A stretch of DNA of 64,000 nt, taken from positions 620,001 through 684,000 of the forward strand of contig CP051187.1 of NCBI GenBank assembly GCA_038087035.1, read 5' to 3'. Positions within the stretch are counted from its first letter, which is position 1. Each line of letters begins with the position of its first letter. This document shows, in pieces, positions 36,531 through 45,069 of this stretch. The position numbers and the translations under genes are program-made. This DNA comes from Gloeotrichia echinulata CP02 (lineage in GTDB: Bacteria; Cyanobacteriota; Cyanobacteriia; Cyanobacteriales; Nostocaceae). The notes under the pieces were generated by a model that did no database searches, was not told the origin of the DNA, and was given only the letters and a program-made list of their open reading frames with translations.

Positions 36531-37253
36531 ATGAGTGAAATCAGCATTATCTTAATAGAAGATCATGACCTAACGCGGATGGGACTACGAGCTGCATTAC
36601 AATCGCACAGTGCGTTGAGAGTGATTGGGGAAGCGGGAAACGCCACCCAGGGACTAAAACTCTTGGAGACAGCAAAGCCAGATGTAGCTGTTGTGGATAT
36701 TGGCTTACCTGACATGGATGGGATTGAACTCACCCGGAAGTTTAAACGGTTTCAAGCAGAAACAGGGAATTCAAACACAAAAATTCTCATTCTGACAATG
36801 GATCACACAGAGGATGCCGTACTAGCTGCTTTTGCGGCGGGGGCAGACTCTTATTATATGAAAGAAACCAGCATTAATAAATTAACCGAGGCCATACAAG
36901 CAACTTACAACGGCAACTCTTGGATTGATCCAGCGATCGCCAATGTGGTATTAAGAAAGATGCGGCAAGGTTTGCCAGGGGAAACCCAATCATCTGATAA
37001 GCCTAAGACCGTGAAAATTGAAGCCCTGGCGACAGAATACGAGCAAGTTTTAGAAACCTACCCACTAACTCAACGAGAATTAGAAATTTTAGAGTTGATT
37101 GTCTCTGGGTGTAGCAACGGGCAGATTGCAGAGAAACTATATATTACAGTTGGGACAGTGAAAACCCATGTTCGCAATATCCTAAATAAACTCTGTGCTG
37201 ATGATCGTACCCAAGCTGCAGTTCGTGCTTTGCGTTCCGGGTTAGTCGGCTAA
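36531..37253 (+). CDS. NarL/LuxR-family response regulator
   Basis: From the ATG at 36531 the protein is 240 residues; an in-frame GTG at 36519 would add four. It has a receiver domain (EDHD, Asp in DVAVVDIGLPDMDG, Lys in YMKETS) and a LuxR-type helix-turn-helix (LTQRELEILELIVSGCSNGQIAEKLYITVGTVKTHVRNILNKL) at the C-terminus. It would bind DNA as a phosphorylated dimer; the target genes are unknown. Its last 12 bases overlap the end of the convergent LpxB-like gene. A MITE covers its leader. Confidence 0.92.
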   Translation: MSEISIILIEDHDLTRMGLRAALQSHSALRVIGEAGNATQGLKLLETAKPDVAVVDIGLPDMDGIELTRKFKRFQAETGNSNTKILILTMDHTEDAVLAAFAAGADSYYMKETSINKLTEAIQATYNGNSWIDPAIANVVLRKMRQGLPGETQSSDKPKTVKIEALATEYEQVLETYPLTQRELEILELIVSGCSNGQIAEKLYITVGTVKTHVRNILNKLCADDRTQAAVRALRSGLVG

Positions 37254-38609
37254 TCTTTCCTGCAAACAATTGGCAATCCGTCGAGCCGCACCTGGTTGAC
37301 CCATGCGTTGTAGACCATTATCAGCAATTAATTGCAAACTGTCAGGATTGTTAAATAAAGATTGTACCACTTTAGCAACTTTTGATGGTTGGTCTACTAA
37401 AATTAAAGATGTTCCTAAAAGGCGGCTTTGAGCTTCTGCAAAAGCCGGGTTATATTGGGGACCCTCACCAGGAATCGCGATCGCCGGTTTGCCTAAACCT
37501 ACAAATTGTTCGGTAGCTGTCCCCGCCATTGCGATCGCCAAATCTCCCAAATGTAAGCAGTCATTATAAGCTTGTTGAGTTAACAATAAATAAGCATTTT
37601 TTTGTTTAAATGTCAATACATTAGCATCATTAACTTGGATGGGAGATTCCGAATGAGGACGCCAGCCAAGAGATTTGAGAGTTTGTCCGAGAATATCACA
37701 GTCTAAACCCGGAGCGATCGCCCCTAAAAACACCACAGATCCCGAAGTGTGGAAAATAGAATCTCGTTCGCGAAAACTAGCCATCAATGCAGATACAGCC
37801 ACCATCATCACTTCCCAGTTTTTGTAAGCCTCTGGGGGACGAGAACCAGGAAGCAGAGTGATCACCAACGGACGAGAAATTTCTTGCTGCTGGACATCCG
37901 CACTATAAAACCGCTGACGAGGAAACGACGCCTCCAGACCATCCATCATCGGATTCCCCAAATCAAAAGCGGGAATTGGCCATTTTTTTAAGATTTGCGT
38001 CGTCAACGAGTCCCTAGGGAACACCGCCTGACAACGGCGACGACTCATCAACCAACGTTCCCAAGGATGGTAAATCGAACCTGAAAAATTTTCCCAACTA
38101 GCACCTTTAGTTTTGCGTGGTAATAAACCAGCTTCATCGCGGACATAATATTCTGATTTTGCCGTACCCACAAAAGCATAGCTAGCACCACTAAAACTGG
38201 CAAACAACAGCGGGACAATATCTCCCACAGCTAAGATACCCGTCTTGTTGCCTAATTGTTTTTGAGAATTTACCCAACGGCGTACAGCTTTAATTTGGTT
38301 GAGAGTAAGTTGCAATAAACCACCACGGACATCCTTAACCAATTGACGCCCATCCATATATATAAAGCCGCCAGAAGGCATAGTGCGTACCGAACCAATC
38401 AGGGGTATATCCATCTGTTGGTAAGCCCGTCCTTCACCCACCAGAGGTAAAGCAAAGATATCTGGTGGGTTTGCTTGCTGCTGCAGTTCTTGCAAAATCC
38501 GCACTGCAATCACATCCTCTCCATGACCATTGCTTAAAACCAGTAACTGCAACCGCGAAGTTGTCGTTTGCGGATGAGAAGCTAGAGATAACCGAGATAC
38601 ATCACTCAT
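37242..38609 (-). CDS. Lipid-A-disaccharide synthase-related glycosyltransferase
   Basis: The protein is 455 residues and resembles the cyanobacterial LpxB-related family. Key segments are LLVLSNGHGEDVIAVRIL (N-terminal nucleotide-sugar fold), VGDIVPLLFA, GNPMMDGLE, LLPGSRPPEAYKNW (LpxB-like core motif) and the C-terminal AMAGTATEQFVGLGKPAIAIPGEGPQYNPAFAEAQ. It probably transfers a sugar to a lipid acceptor at the inner membrane, but the actual product is not known for this subfamily. It is convergent with the LuxR-type gene, with a 12-bp overlap. Confidence 0.85.
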   Translation of the reverse strand: MSDVSRLSLASHPQTTTSRLQLLVLSNGHGEDVIAVRILQELQQQANPPDIFALPLVGEGRAYQQMDIPLIGSVRTMPSGGFIYMDGRQLVKDVRGGLLQLTLNQIKAVRRWVNSQKQLGNKTGILAVGDIVPLLFASFSGASYAFVGTAKSEYYVRDEAGLLPRKTKGASWENFSGSIYHPWERWLMSRRRCQAVFPRDSLTTQILKKWPIPAFDLGNPMMDGLEASFPRQRFYSADVQQQEISRPLVITLLPGSRPPEAYKNWEVMMVAVSALMASFRERDSIFHTSGSVVFLGAIAPGLDCDILGQTLKSLGWRPHSESPIQVNDANVLTFKQKNAYLLLTQQAYNDCLHLGDLAIAMAGTATEQFVGLGKPAIAIPGEGPQYNPAFAEAQSRLLGTSLILVDQPSKVAKVVQSLFNNPDSLQLIADNGLQRMGQPGAARRIANCLQERLAD

Positions 38610-38770
38610 AAACGAAGATGGGGATTGGGGGATGGGGATTGGGACTTACAAGTGGCTTCTGGTGCTGAAACCGTAATTGCTAAACAATTTTCGCAAAATC
38701 CTGCGGTTGTGCCTAGAGGTGTTAATAACAATTAGGACTCAGAAGCTATTTCACCATGTCCCAATCCCCA
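38610..38770 (+). pseudogene. Possible C-terminal gene remnant (about 38650-38732)
   Basis: A short frame reads GTG GCT TCT GGT GCT GAA ... to TAG at about 38732, translating VASGAETVIAKQFSQNPAVV plus seven more residues. It looks protein-like, but no start or upstream part exists; it begins at the edge of a GGGGATTGGG repeat. It may be the tail of a gene whose body was lost. Support is weak. Confidence 0.25.
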
Positions 38771-38941
38771 ATAGTAAGGAGTAATGAGTAATGAGTAATG
38801 AGTAAGGAGTAATGAGTAATGAGTAATGAGTAATGAGTAATGAGTAATGAGTAAATTAATCCAATCCCCAATCCCCAATCCCCAATCCCCAATCCCCAAT
38901 CCCCAATCCCCAATCCCCAATCCCCAATCCCCAATCCCCAT
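38770..38941. repeat. STRRs: TAATGAG and CAATCCC heptamers
   Basis: About 11 copies of GAGTAAT/GAGTAAG (38774-38853) are followed by about 11 copies of CAATCCC (38862-38938). These are the same two heptamers as at 25584-25702, in the opposite relative orientation. Confidence 0.92.
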
Positions 38942-39040
38942 TCGGCGTAATGTATTATGAAAAAGACACAATCGTTGAGATAATGGGGAGGTTTTTCCCA
39001 ATTAGGGAGAGCCAATTTCTTTGAAAGTCCCTTAAGACTC

Positions 39041-39082
39041 AGGACTCAGGACTCAGGACTCAGGACTCAGGACTCAGGACTC
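39041..39082 (+). promoter_or_regulatory. AGGACTC heptamer array supplying a Shine-Dalgarno
   Basis: Six perfect tandem copies of AGGACTC (39041, 39048, 39055, 39062, 39069, 39076) end four bases before the kinase start codon. The AGGA of the last copy (39076-39079) is six bases from the ATG, the ideal Shine-Dalgarno spacing. No other ribosome-binding site is visible. Confidence 0.65.
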
Positions 39083-39085
39083 TCT

Positions 39086-40720
39086 ATGTTAACAGGTACA
39101 ACTTTGCAGGCTGGAAAATATACCCTCAACCAGGAAATCGGACAGGGTGGCTTTGGGATTACTTTCAAAGCCACTCATCACTACTTAGGTCATGAAGTAG
39201 TGATTAAGACTATTAATGAACGGTTGCGACAACATCCTGATTATGCTAAATTCGAGCGCCAATTCCAAGATGAAGCTAGACGATTAGCTACTTGTATCCA
39301 TCCTCATATTGTTCGAGTCAGCGACTTTTTTGTCGAAGCTGGACTACCTTATATGGTGATGGAATATATTCCTGGACAAACGTTAGGTGAGGCTTTTGTC
39401 TTATCAGGAATACCTTTGCCAGAAGCCACGGCTATTCATTTTATCCGCCAAATTGGGGCAGCATTGCAGGTGGTACACAACAACGGGTTGCTACACCGAG
39501 ATGTCAAACCTGATAATATCATTCTCCGTCAAGGAACCCAGGAGGTGATACTGATTGATTTTGGCATCGCCAGGGAATTTAATAGCGGTGTAAGACAGAC
39601 GCACACGGGTATGGTTTCTGAGGGATATTCCCCCATTGAACAATATCTTAGCCAAGCAACGCGCACCCCAGCAACAGATGTTTATGGTTTAGCAGCAACG
39701 TTGTATGCGTTGTTAACAGCACAAGTTCCCTTACCCGCATTGCTACGCGATCACGAAAAAATGCCGTCTCCCCGTGAACTCCAACCCCACCTCAGTGCTG
39801 CGGTAAATCAGGCGATTATGCGGGGGATGGCGGTGGAATCTCGCTTTCGTCCGGGGACAGTTGCAGAGTGGCTGAAGCTGCTACCTGCAAATGCAGCGGA
39901 TTTTGTCCCGCAGGCTTTACCCACAAACGCCGTCGCGACTATCGATTTATCTGTCCTCCAGCAAGAAACATTACTTGGGACCACAGCCCAAAAAAATCAG
40001 ATTTCTCTACCATTAGCGATCAAGAATGTTAAATCACGGGCACTGCAACTAGCCTCTTCTAAAGTATTATTGGGCACTGGTGTAGCGATTGTAGCTGCCA
40101 CCGCAGGTTTTGGCATTACTAGTATGCTTCCTAAAACCCAGCCACAGCCAGCACCACCGCCTCTTTTTTCCCAGCCAACCAAGGAGCCAACGGCGGAAAT
40201 ACCAGCAACAAATAATACGAGTTCATCGCCAACGAAAGAGACTCAAGCCTCTTCGGTAAATGAATTGCCACCCGTCTCTAATATTAGGCGACGCAGGCGC
40301 AATCGTCCTGTTACCCAAGAAGAAACTTCCAATAACAGTAACAGTTCTACAGAAGAATCCCGTCAACGCAACACCAGAGAACCTCAAACTGAGAACCGGG
40401 AACCAGCCTCACCTTCTCCTGAAGCTTCCCCCCCATTACCGCTAGTAGAAAAGCTCAGGGAAATTCGCTCATCTCGTGATGCTTCCCGCTCACCAGAAAA
40501 CAACTCTCCTCCTGTGAGTAAAGATTCCGCCCCATCCCCATCACACAAGCAGTCAAATCCCGTAGTTGTACCAGCAGCACCAGCATCTGAGGAATCAAAA
40601 CAGTCAGAACCGCCGGCTGTGGTTGTACCAACATCTGAAGACAAGCCAAATTCATCTGATGACAGTCCATCCCAAAAGGATGAAAAGCCCCAAGAAAAGC
40701 CACAAACTGATAACCAGTAG
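39086..40720 (+). CDS. Serine/threonine protein kinase with single membrane helix
   Basis: The protein is 544 residues. The kinase domain (about 12-275) has a glycine loop GQGGFGITF, catalytic Lys in VVIKTI, HRDVKPDN and DFGIARE, followed by SEGYSPIEQY in the activation segment and an unusually early end. After it come a membrane helix (about residues 334-350, GTGVAIVAATAGFGITSML) and a 190-residue Pro/Ser/Glu-rich tail that would lie outside the cytoplasm. Cyanobacterial Hanks-type kinases of this form are common; the target is unknown. The tail ends just before the right end of the tnpB element. Confidence 0.92.
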   Translation: MLTGTTLQAGKYTLNQEIGQGGFGITFKATHHYLGHEVVIKTINERLRQHPDYAKFERQFQDEARRLATCIHPHIVRVSDFFVEAGLPYMVMEYIPGQTLGEAFVLSGIPLPEATAIHFIRQIGAALQVVHNNGLLHRDVKPDNIILRQGTQEVILIDFGIAREFNSGVRQTHTGMVSEGYSPIEQYLSQATRTPATDVYGLAATLYALLTAQVPLPALLRDHEKMPSPRELQPHLSAAVNQAIMRGMAVESRFRPGTVAEWLKLLPANAADFVPQALPTNAVATIDLSVLQQETLLGTTAQKNQISLPLAIKNVKSRALQLASSKVLLGTGVAIVAATAGFGITSMLPKTQPQPAPPPLFSQPTKEPTAEIPATNNTSSSPTKETQASSVNELPPVSNIRRRRRNRPVTQEETSNNSNSSTEESRQRNTREPQTENREPASPSPEASPPLPLVEKLREIRSSRDASRSPENNSPPVSKDSAPSPSHKQSNPVVVPAAPASEESKQSEPPAVVVPTSEDKPNSSDDSPSQKDEKPQEKPQTDNQ

Positions 40721-40734
40721 CGCGTTGACATACT

Positions 40735-40770
40735 CCCCGGCGTGAACGCACGGGGATTCTAATTCATGGT
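40735..40770 (-). ncRNA. Predicted 3' end of the omega-RNA / right end of the tnpB element
   Basis: The hairpin CCCCGTGCGTTCACGCCGGGG plus AGTATGTCAA directly follows the tnpB stop. In this family the guide-RNA scaffold covers the tnpB 3' region and right end, and the guide is the flanking DNA, here the sequence towards 40734 and below, the 3' end of the kinase gene. RNA is inferred. Confidence 0.5.
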
Positions 40771-42033
40771 TCACAGAAATCCGCTTGCTATATCAAGTTT
40801 CCCATCAATAGTATTGGCAGTCTTCTCCCCATGCTTTTCATCTGGCGATGCAGATTCCCAATGCCCTTGGGTACTGTTATTTTGCCACTCAACTCCTAAT
40901 ATCTTCATTCCTTTTTTGAGGATATTAATTGCCGCGTTCGTATCACGGCATATTTCAACCCCACAGTTATAACATGAATGAGTTCGGGTGCTGAGTGACT
41001 TTTTCACCCTATGTCCACAATTAGAGCAATCTTGGGAGGTGTAAGCGGGCGTTACTGCTACCACTGCCTTATCCCAGATTTTTCCGTAGTAGTCTAGCCA
41101 TTGAGTGAACTGATACCAACTAGCGTCAGAAATCGATTTAGCCAAATGATGATTTTTGACCATGTTCGCAATCTTCAAATCTAGCCTTCGGCAACGGCTT
41201 CGCCGAACATATACGACGACATCGTTAGATGTCACTACGCATCGAGCTTGCTTTATAGCCCAATCTTTACGCTGTCTTTGGATTTTTAGATGAACTCTAC
41301 CTAATCGTTTCCGCGACTTGTGATAATTAATTGACTGAGGTTTTTTACCTTTAACAAACTTTTTACTCAACCGTTTCTGAGCTTTGGCTTGTCTACGCTC
41401 AGACTTTCTCAAGAATTGGGGATAAATTACAGCATTATCATTTTGGTCTTTAGTGAAATATTTTAACCCTAAATCTAACCCAACGACATTGCCAGTGAAT
41501 TCTCCAACTTCTTTACGGTCAGCGTCAAAACAGAATTGGGCATAATACCCATCCGCTCTTCTGATTACCCGGACACGATTAATTTTAAGTCTATGAAGGT
41601 CTTCTCGCGTGGATGAATTGCAGAATACAGATAAAGACCCAACTTTAAAGCCATCCGTGAAAGTAATAATCTTGCAATCATCAGATAGTTTCCAGCCTGA
41701 TACTTTATATTCTACAGAGCGACAATGCTTTTTAAACGTGGGATAACCTTTCTTCTTCTCCTGCTTTTTACAACGTTTATAGAAACTTGAGATAGCAGCC
41801 CAAGCTCTTTCGGCACTGGCTTGACGCGCTGCGGAGTTTAACTTTAAAGCAAAGTCAAATTCAAGTGCTAAATCCTTGCACAGCTTATATAAGTCAGCCT
41901 TAACAACCCCTTGGTTATCCATCCAGTAGCGAAGGGCCTTATTTCTAATGAATTGGGCAGTGCGAATGGCATCATCAAGAGCTTGGTATTGCTCCAGGGT
42001 TCCGTTTAGTAGCTTGGTTTCTCTGACTATCAT
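40771..42033 (-). CDS. tnpB: TnpB with catalytic Glu replaced by a repeat insertion
   Basis: The protein is 420 residues of the IS200/IS605 TnpB family. RuvC-I is D187 (VVGLDLGLKYF), the zinc finger is C336/C339 (YTSQDCSNCG) and C354/C357, and RuvC-III is D364 (CRDTNAAINI). The RuvC-II segment normally reads VVVYEDLKIANM; here it reads VVVYVRRSRCRRLDLKIANM. The Glu codon is replaced by 27 bases (41182-41208) of a palindromic dispersed repeat, adding eight net residues. The frame stays open, but the catalytic glutamate is missing. It probably cannot cut DNA, though RNA or DNA binding may survive. Confidence 0.88.
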   Translation of the reverse strand: MIVRETKLLNGTLEQYQALDDAIRTAQFIRNKALRYWMDNQGVVKADLYKLCKDLALEFDFALKLNSAARQASAERAWAAISSFYKRCKKQEKKKGYPTFKKHCRSVEYKVSGWKLSDDCKIITFTDGFKVGSLSVFCNSSTREDLHRLKINRVRVIRRADGYYAQFCFDADRKEVGEFTGNVVGLDLGLKYFTKDQNDNAVIYPQFLRKSERRQAKAQKRLSKKFVKGKKPQSINYHKSRKRLGRVHLKIQRQRKDWAIKQARCVVTSNDVVVYVRRSRCRRLDLKIANMVKNHHLAKSISDASWYQFTQWLDYYGKIWDKAVVAVTPAYTSQDCSNCGHRVKKSLSTRTHSCYNCGVEICRDTNAAINILKKGMKILGVEWQNNSTQGHWESASPDEKHGEKTANTIDGKLDIASGFL

Positions 42034-42277
42034 GCCCGTATTTTATCACGGAATATTGCACATAAAACAATATTAGAAAATATAAAGCCGTCCTTCTAGG
42101 ACGGGGCTTTTACCCATTTTTTCGGTAAAATTAGGGGGTGTTTTACAGTCAATTGACTTTGGCGATCGCGAAGCTCCTCTGAAGCAGGCTCAGGTAGTGC
42201 CACACAGTGAAAGACTCAAAAGCGATGGCTACGCCCCTTCAGGCATCGCACTACAATATCTGATAAGATTCCATTGG

Positions 42278-42700
42278 TTACAGCGTCCAATCTGCAACAG
42301 CTAATCTGGGTACTAAACCAAAATCTCGTTGGTTACGGGTAACGACTGTGGCATTAAGAGATAATGCGATTGCAGCTATTCGCATATCTTTTTGCAGGCG
42401 ATTTTTTCGCAGGGGAGGATTCTCTTTCAGCAGGTTTTTGAGACAGTCATCAGCTAGGGGTGTGAAATCTAGGATCTCAACTGTTTGGAGATATTTGACT
42501 GTTGTCCAAAGTTTTGAGTAGAGTGCGGGGAGATTATCCACTGCTGAGGGATCGTTAATTCTACCAATCCAGACGTTGAAAAGTTCTTGAACCGTAATTA
42601 TCGTCACAGCAATTTGATGTAGAGAAGCGTTGGCGGTAACTTGGGGATGATTGCAAAGAATCAGTGAAACATGGTCGGTATCGAGAATATATCGAGACAC
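42278..42700 (-). CDS. PIN domain toxin, VapC-like
   Basis: The protein is 140 residues with a GTG start at 42700. It has the PIN-type acidic residues: D7 (YILDTDH), E39 (TVQELFN), D105 (QKDMRIAAIAL) and D126 (TRNQRDF). VapC-like PIN proteins are RNases that act as toxins. The partner gene ends 12 bp upstream, the usual spacing for a toxin-antitoxin operon. It appears intact. Repeats lie on the downstream side. Confidence 0.82.
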   Translation of the reverse strand: MSRYILDTDHVSLILCNHPQVTANASLHQIAVTIITVQELFNVWIGRINDPSAVDNLPALYSKLWTTVKYLQTVEILDFTPLADDCLKNLLKENPPLRKNRLQKDMRIAAIALSLNATVVTRNQRDFGLVPRLAVADWTL

Positions 42701-42712
42701 AATCAGCTTCCT

Positions 42713-43072
42713 CTACAAGTAGTATGAAGAGTCAACTTCAGTGTCATCATCTGAGGTTCGCTCGGCTCGAATTTCATCCATAATTTCCTGAAAATCTGAA
42801 TCGTCTTGAAAGACACCAGCAAATTGCATCCAAGTAGGTGGTGAAGCGTCAAGTGACACATTCCAGGAAATAGCTTCGATGTGGGTGAGTCGTTCTAAAA
42901 AGGTGGTTTGCAGTTGGGAAATTGCTTCTTCTCTTGTTTGTGCTTCAACTCGAAAGTTGGGAAACTCAAAAATAGATGCGACAAACTGACCGTTTTCGAG
43001 GGTTTCTACTAGTAATGTCACCTTCAGGTTAGCCGATGGCTGGGATTGCAGTACATTTAGATTGATGACCAT
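42713..43072 (-). CDS. Antitoxin-like protein paired with PIN toxin
   Basis: The protein is 119 residues. The N-terminal part (LKVTLLVETLENGQFVASIFEFPNFRVEAQTREEAISQLQTTFLERL) resembles the HicB-type small alpha/beta fold. The C-terminal part is acidic and likely disordered (FQDDSDFQEIMDEIRAERTSDDDTEVDSSYYL), which could cover the toxin active site. It is translated just before the PIN toxin. The antitoxin assignment rests mainly on this arrangement. Confidence 0.7.
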   Translation of the reverse strand: MVINLNVLQSQPSANLKVTLLVETLENGQFVASIFEFPNFRVEAQTREEAISQLQTTFLERLTHIEAISWNVSLDASPPTWMQFAGVFQDDSDFQEIMDEIRAERTSDDDTEVDSSYYL

Positions 43073-43220
43073 GTTTGAAACACTTAAGTGTCTTTCTCAT
43101 TGTACCGTAGTCAATCCACAGAAATGCCCCAGAGAATTTGGGATGAGTAGAATTTTGTCGGGTAGTGTTCCGTGCAAATCCACCCTGATTAGGGACTTCC
43201 AACAAATAAATTATCCAATC

Positions 43221-43277
43221 TTGTGGGGTGGACATCCAGCCATTGGCTTGGGGCGGGCGAGACGCCCACCCCACAAG
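43221..43277. repeat. Inverted repeat CTTGTGGGGTGG...CCACCCCACAAG
   Basis: Exact 12-base arms 33 bp apart, with an additional CGGGCGAGACGCCC palindrome in the right arm. It lies upstream of the antitoxin gene, in what is probably its promoter region. Confidence 0.65.
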
Positions 43278-43353
43278 AAGTAGAAGAATTTTAATATTTG
43301 CTTAAGCCGATAAATTAAGTAGGTATTACCCTCAAAACTAATCAAACAGACCA

Positions 43354-44505
43354 CTACTTATTCATGACAATAATTTCTCCCTTCTTATTAATCTGAACTT
43401 GGTTTTTCGGAAAATCTTGCTTATTCAAATAACGCAAAAGTCCCACAGTCCGGAAATTTTGATCGATGTAAGGAATACCCTGCTTATTTAAATGAACGGG
43501 GATAATTTTACTGTAAATCAAATCTCCTTGTGAGTTCAATTTCACTTCTAAAATCATTGAATAACCAGTTTCTTGGGCTGTCGATAAAGTCCTGTATCCC
43601 AGAAAATTACCCAAAGAATAGGCAATAAGTTTATCTTTATAAATTTCCACCGCTCTGGGAACGTGAGGTCCATGTCCGATGACTAAATCTGCCCCCATAT
43701 CAATCATTGTCCGGGCAAATTGCATCGAATTGCCTCGGTTTTCTCCATAAAAAAACTCAGTTTCATTCTTAACATGCAGCGCCCCCGTACCTTCGGCGCC
43801 TACCTGCATCGATACGACGACAATATTGGCGTTATTTTTAGCTTTTGTCACCAGCGCTTTAGCCGCTTCTAAATCATGGACAGAATTATACATATCATAA
43901 GTAGTAAATCCAATCATCGCCACGGTCATATTATTAGCATCTAGATACAGGATTTGATTTTTATGCCCTAATGTTTCAATACCAACCGCCTCCAGATTTG
44001 TCACTGTATCTTTAAACCCCACCGGACCAAAATCCATTGCATGGTTGTTCGCCAAATTGAACACATCAAAGCCAACATCAGCAAACAACCGAGCATAAGA
44101 CGGTGGCGACCGAAAAGCAAAAATTTGCCCTTGGCTCATATCTTTGGAACTGTAGGGATATGTAGTTAAACTACTTTCAAAGTTACCAAACAAAATATCA
44201 GCGCCATGCAGATAACCTCGAACAGATTTGGGCAGCAGTTGATCACGAAAGCGTGGCAATCTGTAGTCAGGGAAATTAGTACCGGGAATTACATCCCCAA
44301 CAGCTTTAATGGTGATAGTATCTGTAGGGTTTTGGTCGTCATCAGGCGCAACAAACGGAAATGGTAAAGGTTTGTTATGTGTCGTAGCGGCGTCAGAACG
44401 CTGCAATTGCCCAAACCTGATGATAATTCCAATACTAATACCTAGACAAAAACAAATACTGACAAAACCCAATGAAAATAGCCTTCCTAGCCTCTGATGA
44501 GCCAT
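43354..44505 (-). CDS. CapA family protein (poly-gamma-glutamate synthesis type)
   Basis: From the ATG at 44505 the protein is 383 residues; GAGGA lies upstream, and eight extra codons to 44529 are less likely. It has an N-terminal membrane anchor (LGFVSICFCLGISIGIII) and a PGA_cap-type metallophosphatase-like domain: VGDVIPGTNFPD, GADILFGNFESSLT, FNLANNHAMDFG, VVSMQVGAEGT, VIGHGPHVPRAVEIY and LIAYSLGNFLGY. CapA proteins act in capsule/poly-gamma-glutamate assembly in other bacteria; the true reaction here is unknown. It is divergent from the SLBB polysaccharide exporter, which supports a role in the envelope. Confidence 0.88.
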   Translation of the reverse strand: MAHQRLGRLFSLGFVSICFCLGISIGIIIRFGQLQRSDAATTHNKPLPFPFVAPDDDQNPTDTITIKAVGDVIPGTNFPDYRLPRFRDQLLPKSVRGYLHGADILFGNFESSLTTYPYSSKDMSQGQIFAFRSPPSYARLFADVGFDVFNLANNHAMDFGPVGFKDTVTNLEAVGIETLGHKNQILYLDANNMTVAMIGFTTYDMYNSVHDLEAAKALVTKAKNNANIVVVSMQVGAEGTGALHVKNETEFFYGENRGNSMQFARTMIDMGADLVIGHGPHVPRAVEIYKDKLIAYSLGNFLGYRTLSTAQETGYSMILEVKLNSQGDLIYSKIIPVHLNKQGIPYIDQNFRTVGLLRYLNKQDFPKNQVQINKKGEIIVMNK

Positions 44506-45069
44506 TGTGTATTCCTCACACGATGGCATTAGTGTATCCTACAAATTCTTGATAGCGGTATATATTGTGGCGCTGCAATGATTCGTCTCGTTCCCAGCCT
44601 CAGCACTGGGAATCTATTCTAAAAGGCTAAAACCTACCATATCTTTTTCCGAGAAAATCTGGTAATGTAGTTTAAAATGCAGTTAATTAACCAAAAGTCT
44701 GATTTGTAACTCCGTTTTTCACAGTCACGAAGTGAAAACTTTGGTGATCGCCATCCCCGCTGTACTCCAGAGTATCAGCAAGCTATGCCTAGCGTCCGCA
44801 CCAGAAGGCATCGCAAAAATTTTCGGTCTGCCGAAACTCCGTACTCCGAAGAAATTATGACACAAAAAACAACCTTGGGGTATCAGAGTACTAGTTCAGG
44901 TTTAAATTAACTTCACTAAAAATTTAAATTAATTAAGTAAATCTCTCGTGGAAAATTAAGTTTTTCTCCGAAAATAAGAATGTAGAGGAACTTGAATATT
45001 TACGTGTAGTCAAGATTAAAATGTTTAGACAGTACTTTAGCAATCTTAGTCTCAGAGTCTCAAGTAAAT
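44506..45069. other. Divergent intergenic region, repeat fragments only
   Basis: The 564 bp hold a CGTCTCGTTCCCAGCCTCAGCACTGGGAA repeat (about 44584-44615, related to 48490-48520) and a GC-rich dispersed palindrome at about 44745-44815. The last 200 bp before the SLBB gene are AT-rich. No gene is seen. Confidence 0.5.

Larger units (their letters stand above)
40735..42107 (-). mobile_element. IS200/IS605-type tnpB element without tnpA
   Basis: On the minus strand the element has a left-end hairpin at 42087-42107 (GCCCCGTCCTAGAAGGACGGC), tnpB, and a right end (ATCCCCGTGCGTTCACGCCGGGGAGTATGTCAA) finishing at 40735. The right end is classic for this family and lies 15 bp beyond the kinase stop codon. 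No tnpA is present, so it would depend on a transposase elsewhere. Confidence 0.75.
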
